Positions 27,261-36,645 of a DNA stretch of 64,000 nt are shown one piece after another. Origin of the DNA: Maribellus sp. YY47 (GTDB taxonomy: Bacteria > Bacteroidota > Bacteroidia > Bacteroidales > Prolixibacteraceae); contig NZ_JALGYW010000006.1 in the NCBI RefSeq assembly GCF_023111095.1, positions 1 through 64,000 on the forward strand, in the 5' to 3' direction. The notes beneath the pieces are model-generated. The model did no database searches and was not told the origin of the DNA. It saw only the letters and a list, made by a program, of their open reading frames with translations. Both the position numbers and the translations under genes were made by a program. Numbering within the stretch: position 1 is the first letter of the stretch; every line of letters begins with the position of its first letter.

Positions 27261-30200
27261 ATGAGGAATAAATTTCAGGAATACAAACAATTAGATTTAT
27301 CGCAAATCAACAAAGATGTGCTGGAGCGTTGGGAAAACGATGATACTTTTCACAAGAGTATTTCCACGCGCGAAGGGCACCCCACTTTTGTATTTTACGA
27401 AGGCCCGCCATCGGCAAACGGAATGCCCGGCATTCACCACGTAATGGCGCGTGCGATCAAAGATATTTTCTGTCGTTACAAAACCATGAAAGGATTTCGT
27501 GTTCACCGCAAAGCCGGTTGGGATACGCACGGACTTCCGGTGGAACTGAGTGTTGAAAAAGCGCTCGGTATTACCAAAGACGACATTGGCAAAAAAATTA
27601 CCGTAGAAGAATACAGCCAGGCCTGTAAAAAAGAGGTGATGAAATACACCCGCGAGTGGGAAGAACTCACCCGTAAAATGGGCTACTGGGTAAATATGGA
27701 CGATCCGTACATTACCTACGACAACCGCTATATTGAATCGGTTTGGTGGCTGCTGAAACAGATCTACCAAAAAGGATTGTTGTACAAAGGGTACACCATT
27801 CAACCCTACTCGCCGGCCGCCGGGACAGGTTTGAGTTCGCACGAGCTGAACCAGCCGGGTTGTTACCGCGATGTAAAAGACACCACGGCTATTGCGCAGT
27901 TCAAGGCAATTCGTAACCAACGGTCAGAGTTTCTTTTCGAAGGACTGGATACTGATCTGTACTTCCTGGCGTGGACGACCACTCCGTGGACTTTGCCATC
28001 GAATACGGCACTGTGTGTTGGACCCAATATTAACTATGTAAAAGTTCGGTCGTTCAATCCGTATACCGGTTTGCCTGTTACGTTGATCCTGGCTAAAGAT
28101 CTTTTCCCGGTGTACTTCTCTGCAAAAAATGCCGAAATGGCATTGGAAGAATACAATCCGGGCGATAAAAATATTCCTTACAAAGTGCTGGCTGAATATA
28201 CGGGCGGGCAACTCAAAGGTGTTCAGTACGAACAGCTGATCGAATGGGTAAAACCCGAAGGAAAAGCTTTCGAAGTGATCACTGGCGATTTTGTGACTAT
28301 CGAAGACGGTACCGGAATCGTTCACATTGCTCCTACTTTTGGTGCGGATGACGACCGCGTGGCCAAACAACACGGAATTTCTCCGTTGGTTGTGAAAGAC
28401 GCCGATGGAAAAATGCAGGCGTTGGTAGATAGAAAGGGACGTTTCTACCCGACCATCGACCTTGATCCCGAGTTTGTTGAAAAATATGTCAACACCGAAA
28501 AATACCACGGCTTTGCCGGTCGCCCGGTAAAAAACGAATACGACGATAAACTGGATGAGGATGATCCGACAGTGGACATCGACATTTCGGTGATGCTGAA
28601 ACAAGAGAACAAGGCTTTCAAAATAGAAAAGCATGTTCACAGTTACCCACACTGCTGGCGTACCGATAAGCCTGTTTTGTACTACCCGTTGGATTCATGG
28701 TTTATTAAATCCACTGCTGTGAAAGACAAGATGGTGGAGTTGAACAAAACCATCAACTGGAAACCGGTTTCAACGGGTACGGGGCGTTTTGGAAACTGGC
28801 TCGAAAACCTGGTGGACTGGAACCTTAGCCGTTCACGTTTCTGGGGAACTCCACTGCCGATCTGGCGCACCGAAGATGCTCAGGAAGAATTGTGCATTGG
28901 TTCGGTAGAGGAGCTGATGAATGAAATTCAGAAATCAGTGGAAGCCGGTTTTATGACCGAAAATCCGTTTGATGGATTTGAAGTGGGGGACAACTCGTTG
29001 GAGAACTACGAAAAGATCGACCTGCACAAATCACATGTGGATCCGATTGTTCTGGTTTCGCCAAGCGGACAGAAAATGTACCGCGAATCGGATCTGATCG
29101 ACGTTTGGTTTGATTCAGGTGCGATGCCTTATGCGCAGCGTCATTACCCATTCGAGTGGAAGGAAAATTTCAAAAGTGTATTCCCGGCCGACTTTATCGC
29201 CGAGGGAGTGGATCAAACCCGTGGTTGGTTCTTTACTTTGCATGCCATCGCTACCATGATCGACGAATCGGTAGCATTCAAAAATATTATTTCAAACGGG
29301 CTGGTGCTCGACAAAAACGGCATGAAAATGTCGAAACGTCTGGGTAACGCAGTCGATCCGTTCGAAACCATCGAGAATTATGGTTCCGACCCGCTGCGCT
29401 GGTACATGATTACCAATGCGCAACCGTGGGATAACCTGAAATTCGACATTGCCGGAGTAGAAGAAGTAAAACGTAAGTTCTTCGGAACACTTTACAATAC
29501 GTATAGTTTCTTTTCGCTTTATGCCAATGTTGACGGCTTTAAATATGCCGAAGAAGAAATTCCGGTGGCTCAGCGTCCGGAGATCGACCGCTGGATTATT
29601 TCGCTGCTCAACTCACTGGTAAAAGAAGTGGGCGAAAGCTACGAAAGTTACGAGCCAACCCGTGCAGGCCGTGCCATTTCGGAATTCGTGACTGAAAACC
29701 TGAGTAACTGGTTTGTGCGTTTGAGCCGCAAACGTTACTGGGGAGGCGAATATTCACAGGATAAAATTTCTGCATACCAGACGCTTTATACTTGTCTGTC
29801 AACAGTGGCTAAACTGATGGCGCCAATCGCACCGTTTTATGCCGATCTGCTTTTCAGTGACCTGAACAAAGTGACCGGAAAAGAAGCCGATCAGAGTGTT
29901 CATTTGCTGGATTTCCCTGGGTACGACGCAACACTGATCGATAAAGACCTGGAAGAAAAAATGGACATCGCTCAACGAGCTTCGTCGATGATTCTGGCAT
30001 TGCGCCGTAAAGAAAAACTGAAAGTGCGTCAGCCGCTGGCGAAAATTATGGTGCCGGTATTAAATCCGCATTTTAAAGAACAGTTCGAAGCAGTTTCGAG
30101 TATAATTCTGGCAGAAGTGAATGTGAAGGAAGTTGAATTTCTGACCGACACTGCCGGGGTGATTAAAAAGAAGATCAAGCCAAATTTCAAAACTCTTGGG

Positions 30201-30695
30201 CCGAAATACGGTAAGATCATGAAACAGATCGCTGCAGCGGTAAATCAGTTTGATCAGGCCACCATTTCAGGCATTGAAAGCACTGGTGAATACGAACTGG
30301 TCGTTGGCGACGAAAAAGTGATGCTGGCGCTTGAAGATGTTGAAATTCAGACAGAAGATATTCCGGGCTGGACAGTAGCTACTGAAGGGCAGATGACCAT
30401 CGCTTTGGATATCAATGTTACTGAAGAATTGAAACAGGAAGGAATCGCCCGCGAATTCATCAATAAAATTCAGAATTTGCGCAAGGAAAGTAACTTTGAA
30501 GTAACGGATAGAATTAAGCTTTCGATTGAGAAAAATGAAGCCTTTAATGAGGCGTTGGAAAACCATCGTGAATACATCTGTACACAAACACTTGCCGATG
30601 CGTTGAAGCTTGTAGATAAAGCAGATGAGGTATTTGCAAAAGAGGTGGAAATCGACAAAGATGTAAATGCCAAAATCGAAATCGAAAGGTTGTAG
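27261..30695 (+). CDS. ileS: Isoleucyl-tRNA synthetase, type 2, with swapped GxHH signature
   Basis: 1,144 residues; charges tRNA-Ile. Class I catalytic core: EGPPSANGMPGIHHVM near 47-62 and GMKMSKRLGNAVDP (KMSKR). The editing (CP1) domain lies in between. Length, WDTHGLPVELSVEKALGI and VWWLLKQIYQKGLLYKGY fit the eukaryote-like type 2. The first signature, normally H-x-G-H, reads G57-I58-H59-H60: first and third positions are exchanged. A natural group of type 2 enzymes with this exchange is reported to be extremely mupirocin-resistant. It appears to be the only ileS here; monocistronic. Confidence 0.97.
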   Translation: MRNKFQEYKQLDLSQINKDVLERWENDDTFHKSISTREGHPTFVFYEGPPSANGMPGIHHVMARAIKDIFCRYKTMKGFRVHRKAGWDTHGLPVELSVEKALGITKDDIGKKITVEEYSQACKKEVMKYTREWEELTRKMGYWVNMDDPYITYDNRYIESVWWLLKQIYQKGLLYKGYTIQPYSPAAGTGLSSHELNQPGCYRDVKDTTAIAQFKAIRNQRSEFLFEGLDTDLYFLAWTTTPWTLPSNTALCVGPNINYVKVRSFNPYTGLPVTLILAKDLFPVYFSAKNAEMALEEYNPGDKNIPYKVLAEYTGGQLKGVQYEQLIEWVKPEGKAFEVITGDFVTIEDGTGIVHIAPTFGADDDRVAKQHGISPLVVKDADGKMQALVDRKGRFYPTIDLDPEFVEKYVNTEKYHGFAGRPVKNEYDDKLDEDDPTVDIDISVMLKQENKAFKIEKHVHSYPHCWRTDKPVLYYPLDSWFIKSTAVKDKMVELNKTINWKPVSTGTGRFGNWLENLVDWNLSRSRFWGTPLPIWRTEDAQEELCIGSVEELMNEIQKSVEAGFMTENPFDGFEVGDNSLENYEKIDLHKSHVDPIVLVSPSGQKMYRESDLIDVWFDSGAMPYAQRHYPFEWKENFKSVFPADFIAEGVDQTRGWFFTLHAIATMIDESVAFKNIISNGLVLDKNGMKMSKRLGNAVDPFETIENYGSDPLRWYMITNAQPWDNLKFDIAGVEEVKRKFFGTLYNTYSFFSLYANVDGFKYAEEEIPVAQRPEIDRWIISLLNSLVKEVGESYESYEPTRAGRAISEFVTENLSNWFVRLSRKRYWGGEYSQDKISAYQTLYTCLSTVAKLMAPIAPFYADLLFSDLNKVTGKEADQSVHLLDFPGYDATLIDKDLEEKMDIAQRASSMILALRRKEKLKVRQPLAKIMVPVLNPHFKEQFEAVSSIILAEVNVKEVEFLTDTAGVIKKKIKPNFKTLGPKYGKIMKQIAAAVNQFDQATISGIESTGEYELVVGDEKVMLALEDVEIQTEDIPGWTVATEGQMTIALDINVTEELKQEGIAREFINKIQNLRKESNFEVTDRIKLSIEKNEAFNEALENHREYICTQTLADALKLVDKADEVFAKEVEIDKDVNAKIEIERL

Positions 30696-30788
30696 AAATA
30701 TAATGTTTAGAAGCACCTGATATGATAGGTTTTTTTTTTACTTTAGGAGCTTCTTGAAAAATAGAAAATGAACTAAAACCCAACAACT

Positions 30789-31166
30789 ATGGGAGTTAAA
30801 AACAGATATTCGGATGAGGAGTTGATGGAATTCAAAGAGATCATCCTGAAAAAGCTTGAAAAAGCACAGGCTGATTACGAAATGTACAAGAATTCGATTA
30901 CTCAAGGAGATGGGAATGACATCTCGGACACTTCGCCAACGTTTAAGGTATTGGAAGAAGGAGCAGCTACCCTCTCTAAAGAAGAAGCAGGGAAACTGGC
31001 TCAACGCCAGCAGAAATTCATTCAACATTTGCAGGCTGCTTTGGTTCGTATCGAAAACAAAACATATGGTGTTTGTCGGGAAACAGGCAAACTGATTTCA
31101 AAAGAAAGATTGCGGGCTGTTCCTCATGCAACGCTTAGTATCGATGCTAAAAACAGTCAAGGCTGA
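30789..31166 (+). CDS. TraR/DksA-family regulator with degenerate zinc finger
   Basis: 125 residues. An N-terminal coiled coil (residues 8-80) and a C-terminal finger region, YGVCRETGKLISKERLRAVP, follow the DksA/TraR arrangement. Only one of the four zinc cysteines remains, so the finger is probably stabilised without zinc. DksA-like proteins bind the RNA polymerase secondary channel and tune stringent-response transcription. This short form next to lspA is a frequent arrangement in Bacteroidota as I recall. A terminator follows. Confidence 0.88.
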   Translation: MGVKNRYSDEELMEFKEIILKKLEKAQADYEMYKNSITQGDGNDISDTSPTFKVLEEGAATLSKEEAGKLAQRQQKFIQHLQAALVRIENKTYGVCRETGKLISKERLRAVPHATLSIDAKNSQG

Positions 31167-31190
31167 GGAAGTGAAAAAAGATTTTAATTT

Positions 31191-31233
31191 GCTCTTCGAA
31201 ACCAGCGTGAACTGACATTCGGAGAGCTTTTTA
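31191..31233 (+). terminator. Probable terminator after the DksA-like gene
   Basis: GCTCTTCGAA and TTCGGAGAGC pair over 10 bp (one G-U) around a 17-nt loop, followed by TTTTTATTTT. It sits between the DksA-like gene and lspA, so some read-through into lspA is possible. Confidence 0.7.
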
Positions 31234-31249
31234 TTTTAATGAAACAGAC

Positions 31250-31906
31250 ATGTCGCGGACTAAAAAAGCGCTACTAATCATTTTTTTGATTTTGATAGTT
31301 GATCAGGTTTTGAAGATCTGGATCAAAACAAACCTGGCCATAGGTGACGAAATCGTCATTTTTAAAGATTGGTTTATCCTTCATTTTGTGGAGAATAACG
31401 GAATGGCCTTTGGCTTCGAGTTTGCCGGTGAATACGGGAAAATGTTTTTGAGTGTATTTCGCATTCTGGCAGTGGTTGCCATTGGTTGGTATCTTTTTAA
31501 ACTGGCGAAAAGCAAAGAAGTACCGTTTGGTTTCATCGTTTGTATTTCGCTGATTTTTGCAGGTGCCATCGGAAACATCATCGACAGCTTATTTTATGGA
31601 CTCATTTTTAACGATAGTTACGGGCAGGTAGCATCGCTTTTTCCTGCTGAAGGTGGCTATTCCAGCTTTCTGCATGGCAGAGTGGTGGACATGTTTTATT
31701 TTCCTTTGATCGAGGGGCGTTATCCGGAATGGGTACCCAGTGTGGGAGGAGACCCTTTCATTTTTTTCCGCCCGGTGTTTAATATTGCCGATTCGTCGAT
31801 TACAGTTGGCATTTTCGCCATTTTGTTATTTTACCGCAAGTATTTCAACAAGGTAGAGGTGTCAAACGAAACAAACACAACTGCTGAAGAAACTACTCAG
31901 GGGTAA
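31250..31906 (+). CDS. lspA: Signal peptidase II (lipoprotein signal peptidase)
   Basis: 218 residues with four membrane helices. Family motifs are DQVLKIWIK, VENNGMAFGFEF, GAIGNIID, the first catalytic Asp in GRVVDMFYFP and the second in FNIADSSITVG. It cuts prolipoproteins before the lipid-modified cysteine, a job with many clients here given the number of lipoboxes. The insert around residues 120-160 is longer than in E. coli LspA, as in other Bacteroidota. It ends with a polar tail rich in Thr and Glu. Confidence 0.95.
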   Translation: MSRTKKALLIIFLILIVDQVLKIWIKTNLAIGDEIVIFKDWFILHFVENNGMAFGFEFAGEYGKMFLSVFRILAVVAIGWYLFKLAKSKEVPFGFIVCISLIFAGAIGNIIDSLFYGLIFNDSYGQVASLFPAEGGYSSFLHGRVVDMFYFPLIEGRYPEWVPSVGGDPFIFFRPVFNIADSSITVGIFAILLFYRKYFNKVEVSNETNTTAEETTQG

Positions 31907-31925
31907 GGAGATTGCAGTACATAGA

Positions 31926-31960
31926 TTTGACCTGAAAATCCTTCATTTATCTTACCTTTG
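31926..31960 (+). promoter_or_regulatory. Probable promoter of cysS
   Basis: TACCTTTG at 31953-31960 is a clear -7 element followed by the start codon 26 bp on. A TTTG at 31926-31929 is a possible -33 box, with a 23-nt spacer. Confidence 0.5.
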
Positions 31961-31986
31961 CACCATTATTCGATTTCATAAATATT

Positions 31987-33462
31987 ATGGGAAATCAATT
32001 ATTTATTTACAATACTTTAAGTCGTAAAAAGGAAGAATTTAAACCGCTGGTGGAAGGGAAAGTGGGACTTTATGTTTGCGGTCCTACGGTTTACAGCGAT
32101 TCGCACCTCGGACATGCCCGTCCGAACATCACTTTCGACCTTTTGTTTCGCTACCTTACTTTTTTAGGTTACAAAGTACGTTATGTCCGGAACATTACGG
32201 ATGTGGGTCACCTGGAAAACGAGTCAGAAGAAAGCGGCGAAGATAAAATCGGCAAAAAAGCGAGACTCGAACAATTGGAACCCATGGAAGTGGTTCAGAA
32301 ATACATGAACTCGTTTGTTCACAATATGGAGAACCTGAACGTGTTGCCTCCGAGCATCGAACCGCGTGCGAGCGGCCACATTATTGAGCAACAACAAATG
32401 GTTCAGGAAATCCTCGACAATGGTTTTGCTTACGAATCCAAAGGGTCGGTGTATTTCGACGTGGAAAAATACAACCAGAAATATAGGTACGGGATTTTGT
32501 CGGGCCGTAACCTGGACGATATAAAAACCAATACGCGCGAGCTTGACGGACAAAGTGAAAAGAAAAACTCTTTCGATTTTGCTTTGTGGAAAAAGGCATC
32601 GCCGGAGCACATAATGCGCTGGCCGTCGAAATGGAGCGAAGGTTTTCCGGGCTGGCACCTCGAATGTTCGGTGATGAGTACCAAATACCTCGGCGAACAA
32701 TTTGATATTCACGGGGGAGGTATGGATTTAACTTTTCCGCACCATGAATGTGAGATTGCACAAAACGTAGCCTGTAACGGCCGGGAAGCGGTAAGGTACT
32801 GGATGCACAACAATATGATTACCATCAACGGGCAAAAGATGGCGCGTTCGCTGGGGAATTTTATTACGCTTAAAGAGCTGTTTTCGGGAAAACACGCCAT
32901 GTTGCAGCAGGCGTATTCGCCCATGACGATCCGTTTCTTTATTCTGCAGGCGCATTACCGCAGCACCATCGATTTCTCTAACGAAGCTTTGCAGGCGTCG
33001 GAGAAAGGTCTGGAGCGATTGATGAGCTCGCTTAAAACTTTGGGCGAATTAAGTGCTTCCGATGTATCGACTGTGGATGTGGCCGCGTTAAAAGAAAAGT
33101 GTTTTGCTGCCTTAAGCGACGATTTGAACAGTCCGATTGCGATTGCTCATCTTTTCGATGGCGTCAAAATGATCAACTCAATAAAAGCCGGAAACGAGAA
33201 GATTTCGGCAAACGATCTGACAGAGCTGAAAAGCTTTTATCATGCCATTATCTTTGATGTGCTGGGTTTGAAAGAGGAACAAACCTCCGATTCGGGAGAT
33301 AACCAGGTTTTGGCAGGAGCAATGGAGTTGCTGATTAGTTTGCGTACCGAAGCAAAAGCGCACAAAGACTGGGCAACAGCAGATAAGATTCGTAACGATC
33401 TGAATGCGCTCGGGATTGAATTAAAAGATACCAAAGACGGGGTAGAGTGGAGCCTTAAATAA
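31987..33462 (+). CDS. cysS: Cysteinyl-tRNA synthetase
   Basis: 491 residues. It has the zinc-site opening [18 protein letters not shown], which combines a zinc cysteine with the HxGH signature. [21 protein letters not shown] (zinc ligands), the KMSKS equivalent KMARSLGNF and the DALR helical domain (350-440) follow. It charges tRNA-Cys in the cytosol. Length and motif order are ordinary. Confidence 0.97.
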   Translation: MGNQLFIYNTLSRKKEEFKPLVEGKVGLYVCGPTVYSDSHLGHARPNITFDLLFRYLTFLGYKVRYVRNITDVGHLENESEESGEDKIGKKARLEQLEPMEVVQKYMNSFVHNMENLNVLPPSIEPRASGHIIEQQQMVQEILDNGFAYESKGSVYFDVEKYNQKYRYGILSGRNLDDIKTNTRELDGQSEKKNSFDFALWKKASPEHIMRWPSKWSEGFPGWHLECSVMSTKYLGEQFDIHGGGMDLTFPHHECEIAQNVACNGREAVRYWMHNNMITINGQKMARSLGNFITLKELFSGKHAMLQQAYSPMTIRFFILQAHYRSTIDFSNEALQASEKGLERLMSSLKTLGELSASDVSTVDVAALKEKCFAALSDDLNSPIAIAHLFDGVKMINSIKAGNEKISANDLTELKSFYHAIIFDVLGLKEEQTSDSGDNQVLAGAMELLISLRTEAKAHKDWATADKIRNDLNALGIELKDTKDGVEWSLK

Positions 33463-33587
33463 AGGCAGATTTTAGAATGATGATTAACGATTGATGATTG
33501 ACGAAGGTATTTTATTCGTTGTAACATTGAAAAAATAAACTGAGTAAGAGAGTCTCTGAACTTTAAACTCTAAACTTTAAACTAGTT

Positions 33588-34199
33588 ATGTTTTCAGGAA
33601 TAGTTGAAGAATACGGAACAGTAGTAGCCATCGAAAAGGATCAGGAAAACGTTCATTTTACGCTGACCTGTTCGTTTGCCGATGAATTAAAGGTAGATCA
33701 GAGCTTGTCGCACAACGGCGTTTGTTTAACCGTTGTTTGGATTGATAAAGCGGAAAAAAAATACAAGGTGACAGCCATTAAGGAAACGCTTTTGAAGTCG
33801 AACCTGGGTTTGCTGGACGTCGGTTCGAAAGTGAATCTTGAACGCAGCATGATGATGAATGGCCGTTTGGATGGGCACATCGTGCAAGGTCATGTGGATC
33901 AGACAGCTGTGTGCAAAAAAGTAGAAGAAGCTGATGGCAGCTGGTACTACACTTTTGAATACGATTTCGATATTGAAAAGGCAAGACAGGGTTACATGAC
34001 CGTTGAAAAAGGATCGGTAACCGTTAACGGAGTAAGCCTCACAGTGGTGAATTCAAAAGACAATTCTTTCCAGGTTGCAATCATTCCGTTCACGCACGAA
34101 GTGACTAATTTTCATACTTTTAAAGAGGGATCGGTCATCAACATTGAGTTCGATATCATTGGAAAGTATCTGAGTAAACTGAACTCATACAACAGCTAA
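33588..34199 (+). CDS. ribE: Riboflavin synthase, alpha subunit
   Basis: 203 residues with the two tandem lumazine-binding barrels: MFSGIVEEYGTV in the first half, with SHNGVCLTV, and VTVNGVSLTVV in the second. GHIVQGHVDQTA lies between them. It dismutates two 6,7-dimethyl-8-ribityllumazine molecules to riboflavin and the pyrimidine product. It stands alone with its own terminator; no FMN riboswitch core was seen in the 125 bp upstream. Confidence 0.95.
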   Translation: MFSGIVEEYGTVVAIEKDQENVHFTLTCSFADELKVDQSLSHNGVCLTVVWIDKAEKKYKVTAIKETLLKSNLGLLDVGSKVNLERSMMMNGRLDGHIVQGHVDQTAVCKKVEEADGSWYYTFEYDFDIEKARQGYMTVEKGSVTVNGVSLTVVNSKDNSFQVAIIPFTHEVTNFHTFKEGSVINIEFDIIGKYLSKLNSYNS

Positions 34200-34219
34200 G
34201 AAATTTCAAATAGAATAGA

Positions 34220-34246
34220 GAGGTCCGTTTTTCGGGCCTTTTTTTG
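34220..34246 (+). terminator. Intrinsic terminator after riboflavin synthase
   Basis: AGGTCCG and CGGGCCT (one G-U pair) form a 7-bp stem, followed by a run of seven T, about 20 bp after the stop. Confidence 0.75.
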
Positions 34247-34299
34247 AACCAAGAGGAGAGATGCCTGTTATTTTGCCGAAGATTGGGTAACTTAGAGAC

Positions 34300-35031
34300 A
34301 TGAATCCGACAGCACTCATAACAGGCGCATCCAAACGAATTGGTAAAGCTATTTCGGAACATCTGGCCGCAAACGGATGGAATGTAATCATTCATTTTAA
34401 TCGTTCGGCAGAAGAGGCCATTGAGCTTGTGCAGGAACTTGGTGATAACTATCCGACACAGCTTTTTTCGTCGGTTACTGCCAATTTGAGCAATAACCAT
34501 GAGGTGGAAAGCCTTATTCCGAATATCGTTGCAAAATCGGGGCCTTTTGATTTGCTGGTCAACAATGCTTCCGTTTTTGATAAAAGCTATCTGCGCGAAA
34601 CATCCGAAAGGCTTTATGATAGCCAGATGAATGTGAATCTGAAAGCTCCTTTTTTCCTGACGCGCGATTTTTCAGTGTACTGTAAAAAAGGGAACATCAT
34701 CAATTTTGTGGATACCCGAATTACCGGAAACACTTCCAATTTTGCTGCTTACACCCTGTCGAAAAAGGCCTTGTGGGAATTAACCAAAATGGCTGCGTTG
34801 GAGTTTGCTCCCGAAATCAGGGTGAATGCCATTGCTCCAGGTGTTACCTTAGCGCCGGCAGATGAGGATGAAAACTACCTGCAAAATCTGGCTAAGAGTA
34901 TCCCAATGAAACAGCCGGGTGGCGTGGACCCGATTCTGAAAAGTATTGATTTTATTCTGGAGAACAATCATTTAACCGGGCAACTTTTATTTGCTGACGG
35001 TGGCGAAAATCTTGGAAAAAACATTGAATAA
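34300..35031 (+). CDS. SDR oxidoreductase, FolM/pteridine reductase-like
   Basis: 243 residues. It is a short-chain dehydrogenase with the TGASKRIG motif (the TGxxxRxG variant typical of FolM and pteridine reductases), LVNNAS, and a Y-x-x-x-K active site in YTLSKKAL. It lies directly upstream of folB (stop and start adjacent) and folK. Reduction of dihydropterin or dihydrofolate with NADPH is therefore the likely role, by motif plus context. The serine normally three turns before the tyrosine is replaced in NFVDTRITG, a variation also seen in FolM-type enzymes. Confidence 0.85.
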   Translation: MNPTALITGASKRIGKAISEHLAANGWNVIIHFNRSAEEAIELVQELGDNYPTQLFSSVTANLSNNHEVESLIPNIVAKSGPFDLLVNNASVFDKSYLRETSERLYDSQMNVNLKAPFFLTRDFSVYCKKGNIINFVDTRITGNTSNFAAYTLSKKALWELTKMAALEFAPEIRVNAIAPGVTLAPADEDENYLQNLAKSIPMKQPGGVDPILKSIDFILENNHLTGQLLFADGGENLGKNIE

Positions 35032-35385
35032 ATGGCGATAATACGTGTAAAAAACCTGCTGATAAGAACCTATATCGGTTTTAATCCTGAAGAGTTGGTC
35101 AACAAACAGGATGTGGTGATTAATATTGAAATTGAAACGGATATACCGGCTTCAGCGCTGGAGTCAGATGAACCTGACGGCATTTTTGATTACAAAACCA
35201 TCACCAAAAAAATAATTGTATTTGTTCAGGAGGGTAGGTTTAAATTGCTCGAAGTGTTGACCCGCAATATTCTTGATCTGGTAATGGAAGACGAACGCGT
35301 GATCCGGGCAAAAGTGGAGGTGGATAAACCGCATGCGCTTCGCTTCGCAGAATCAGTTTCGCTTGAAATGGAGGCAAAAAGATGA
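35032..35385 (+). CDS. folB: Dihydroneopterin aldolase
   Basis: 117 residues. The tunnelling-fold family is recognised from IIRVKNLLIRTYIGFNPEEL, VVINIEIETDI, DYKTITKKI and a late VEVDKPHALRFAESVSLEM. It converts dihydroneopterin to 6-hydroxymethyl-dihydropterin and glycolaldehyde in folate synthesis. It starts right after the SDR stop codon and overlaps folK by 4 bp, so the three genes form one operon. Confidence 0.93.
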   Translation: MAIIRVKNLLIRTYIGFNPEELVNKQDVVINIEIETDIPASALESDEPDGIFDYKTITKKIIVFVQEGRFKLLEVLTRNILDLVMEDERVIRAKVEVDKPHALRFAESVSLEMEAKR

Positions 35386-35750
35386 ATACGGTGATTATCG
35401 GTATCGGTTCCAACATCGATGCTGAGACCAACATCCCCAAAATGATGGAGATACTTCGCGCAAAGGTGGAGGTGGTGAAAGTGTCGGAAATGATTCAAAC
35501 CAAAGCCGTGGGGATTGTCGATCAGGCCGATTATACCAATGGTGCGGTGAAAATTAATACGGAACGTAACCGGAAGGATCTGACGAAGTTGTTAAAATCG
35601 ATTGAAGATCAACTCGGACGCGACCGGACCGGGCCAAAATTCGGGCCCCGAACCATGGATCTCGACATTGTGGTTTGGAACGGTGAAATCGTAGACCAGG
35701 ATTACTATACGCGTGATTTTTTGCAGAAAAGTGTAGAAGAAGTTCAGTAA
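35382..35750 (+). CDS. folK: HPPK (6-hydroxymethyl-dihydropterin pyrophosphokinase)
   Basis: 122 residues. It opens with IIGIGSNIDAETNI, and the catalytic segment LGRDRTGPKFGPRTMDLDIV carries the Mg-binding D-L-D and pterin-contact residues. It phosphorylates the folB product for condensation with p-aminobenzoate. It is about 35 residues shorter than E. coli FolK, ending soon after the D-L-D motif, so the C-terminal helix region is reduced. Overlap with folB supports translational coupling. Confidence 0.9.
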   Translation: MNTVIIGIGSNIDAETNIPKMMEILRAKVEVVKVSEMIQTKAVGIVDQADYTNGAVKINTERNRKDLTKLLKSIEDQLGRDRTGPKFGPRTMDLDIVVWNGEIVDQDYYTRDFLQKSVEEVQ

Positions 35751-35760
35751 ACTTCTTTTG

Positions 35761-36528
35761 CTAGGCCTGGTTTTTTAGGAAGAGTTGGTTCAGGCCAACT
35801 ATTCCGTTTATTTCTTCCAAATCGCTTACCACGAAATCGGCTCCGTTTTCGGCGAGTTCCTTTTCATTGTTTTCGCGTGCAATTCCCAGTGTCAACCCAA
35901 AATTACCTTTTGCGCCGGCCTGAACTCCTGACACAGCATCTTCAACGACAATCGATTTTGCAGGAGTTGAACCCAGCATTTCGCAGGCGGTGATAAAAAT
36001 ATCGGGTTCCGGTTTTCCGTGTAATCCCAGTTCTGCCGAAACTACACCATCAACACGGGCTCCAAATGTTGATAATAAATCAACCGCTTCAAGAACCGGT
36101 GCACAGTTTTTGCTCGATGAAGCCACTCCCAGCTTTATTCCAGCTGCTTTAAGATCTTCCAGTAGCTTTGCTGTCGATTCGTAGACCTGCACACCATCGC
36201 GTGCAATCACCTCGTTAAAAGCGTGGTTTTTGCGGTTTCCAAGGCCACAAATCGTTTCTGTTCCGGCTTCGTCGGCAGGATCGCCAAACGGTAAGGAAAT
36301 GCTTCTGGATTCGAGAAAGGAGGCAACGCCTTTGTAACGGGGTTTTCCGTCAACATAAGCGAGATAATCATTTTGGGTGAATTCCTCAAAACTTTTGTTG
36401 TGTTCCGCTGCCCATTTCTGAAGAAATTCGTCAAACATCTTTTTCCATGCCGCTGCATGGGTAATGGCTGTTTTGGTGATCACTCCGTCCATGTCAAAAA
36501 TTACCGCTTCGAATGCCAGTTTTCCCAT
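35761..36528 (-). CDS. HAD-superfamily hydrolase, beta-phosphoglucomutase-like
   Basis: 255 residues, subfamily IA. Motif I is FDMDGVIT with both aspartates, VASSSKNC is motif II, the motif III lysine is in HGKPEPD, and motif IV is VVEDAVSGVQAGAKG. The large helical cap (residues 20-130) and its VDGKPRYKGVASFLESR fit beta-phosphoglucomutase/trehalose-hydrolysis partners, but a phosphatase role is possible. No maltose or trehalose phosphorylase is adjacent. It converges with folK. Confidence 0.85.
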   Translation of the reverse strand: MGKLAFEAVIFDMDGVITKTAITHAAAWKKMFDEFLQKWAAEHNKSFEEFTQNDYLAYVDGKPRYKGVASFLESRSISLPFGDPADEAGTETICGLGNRKNHAFNEVIARDGVQVYESTAKLLEDLKAAGIKLGVASSSKNCAPVLEAVDLLSTFGARVDGVVSAELGLHGKPEPDIFITACEMLGSTPAKSIVVEDAVSGVQAGAKGNFGLTLGIARENNEKELAENGADFVVSDLEEINGIVGLNQLFLKNQA

Positions 36529-36634
36529 TTTCTGTAGTTTTTAATTCCTTTCGCAAAAGTAGTGGTTTTTTTAGATGATGTTCAAATACTTGTAAAACTG
36601 ATATTTGTCCTGTTAGAATTGCCTGAAAGCTTTT

Positions 36635-36642
36635 TACCTTTG
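36635..36642 (+). promoter_or_regulatory. Possible -7 element upstream of tnaA
   Basis: TACCTTTG, a consensus -7 box about 150 bp before the tnaA start. No well-spaced TTTG is seen, so it is uncertain. If correct, tnaA has a long leader of about 145 nt. Confidence 0.4.
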
Positions 36643-36645
36643 GGC

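Noticed and set aside
33463-33587. FMN riboswitch before riboflavin synthase
   Set aside because: The region is short, AT-rich with a repeated AACTTTAAACT, and lacks the conserved RFN-element core.
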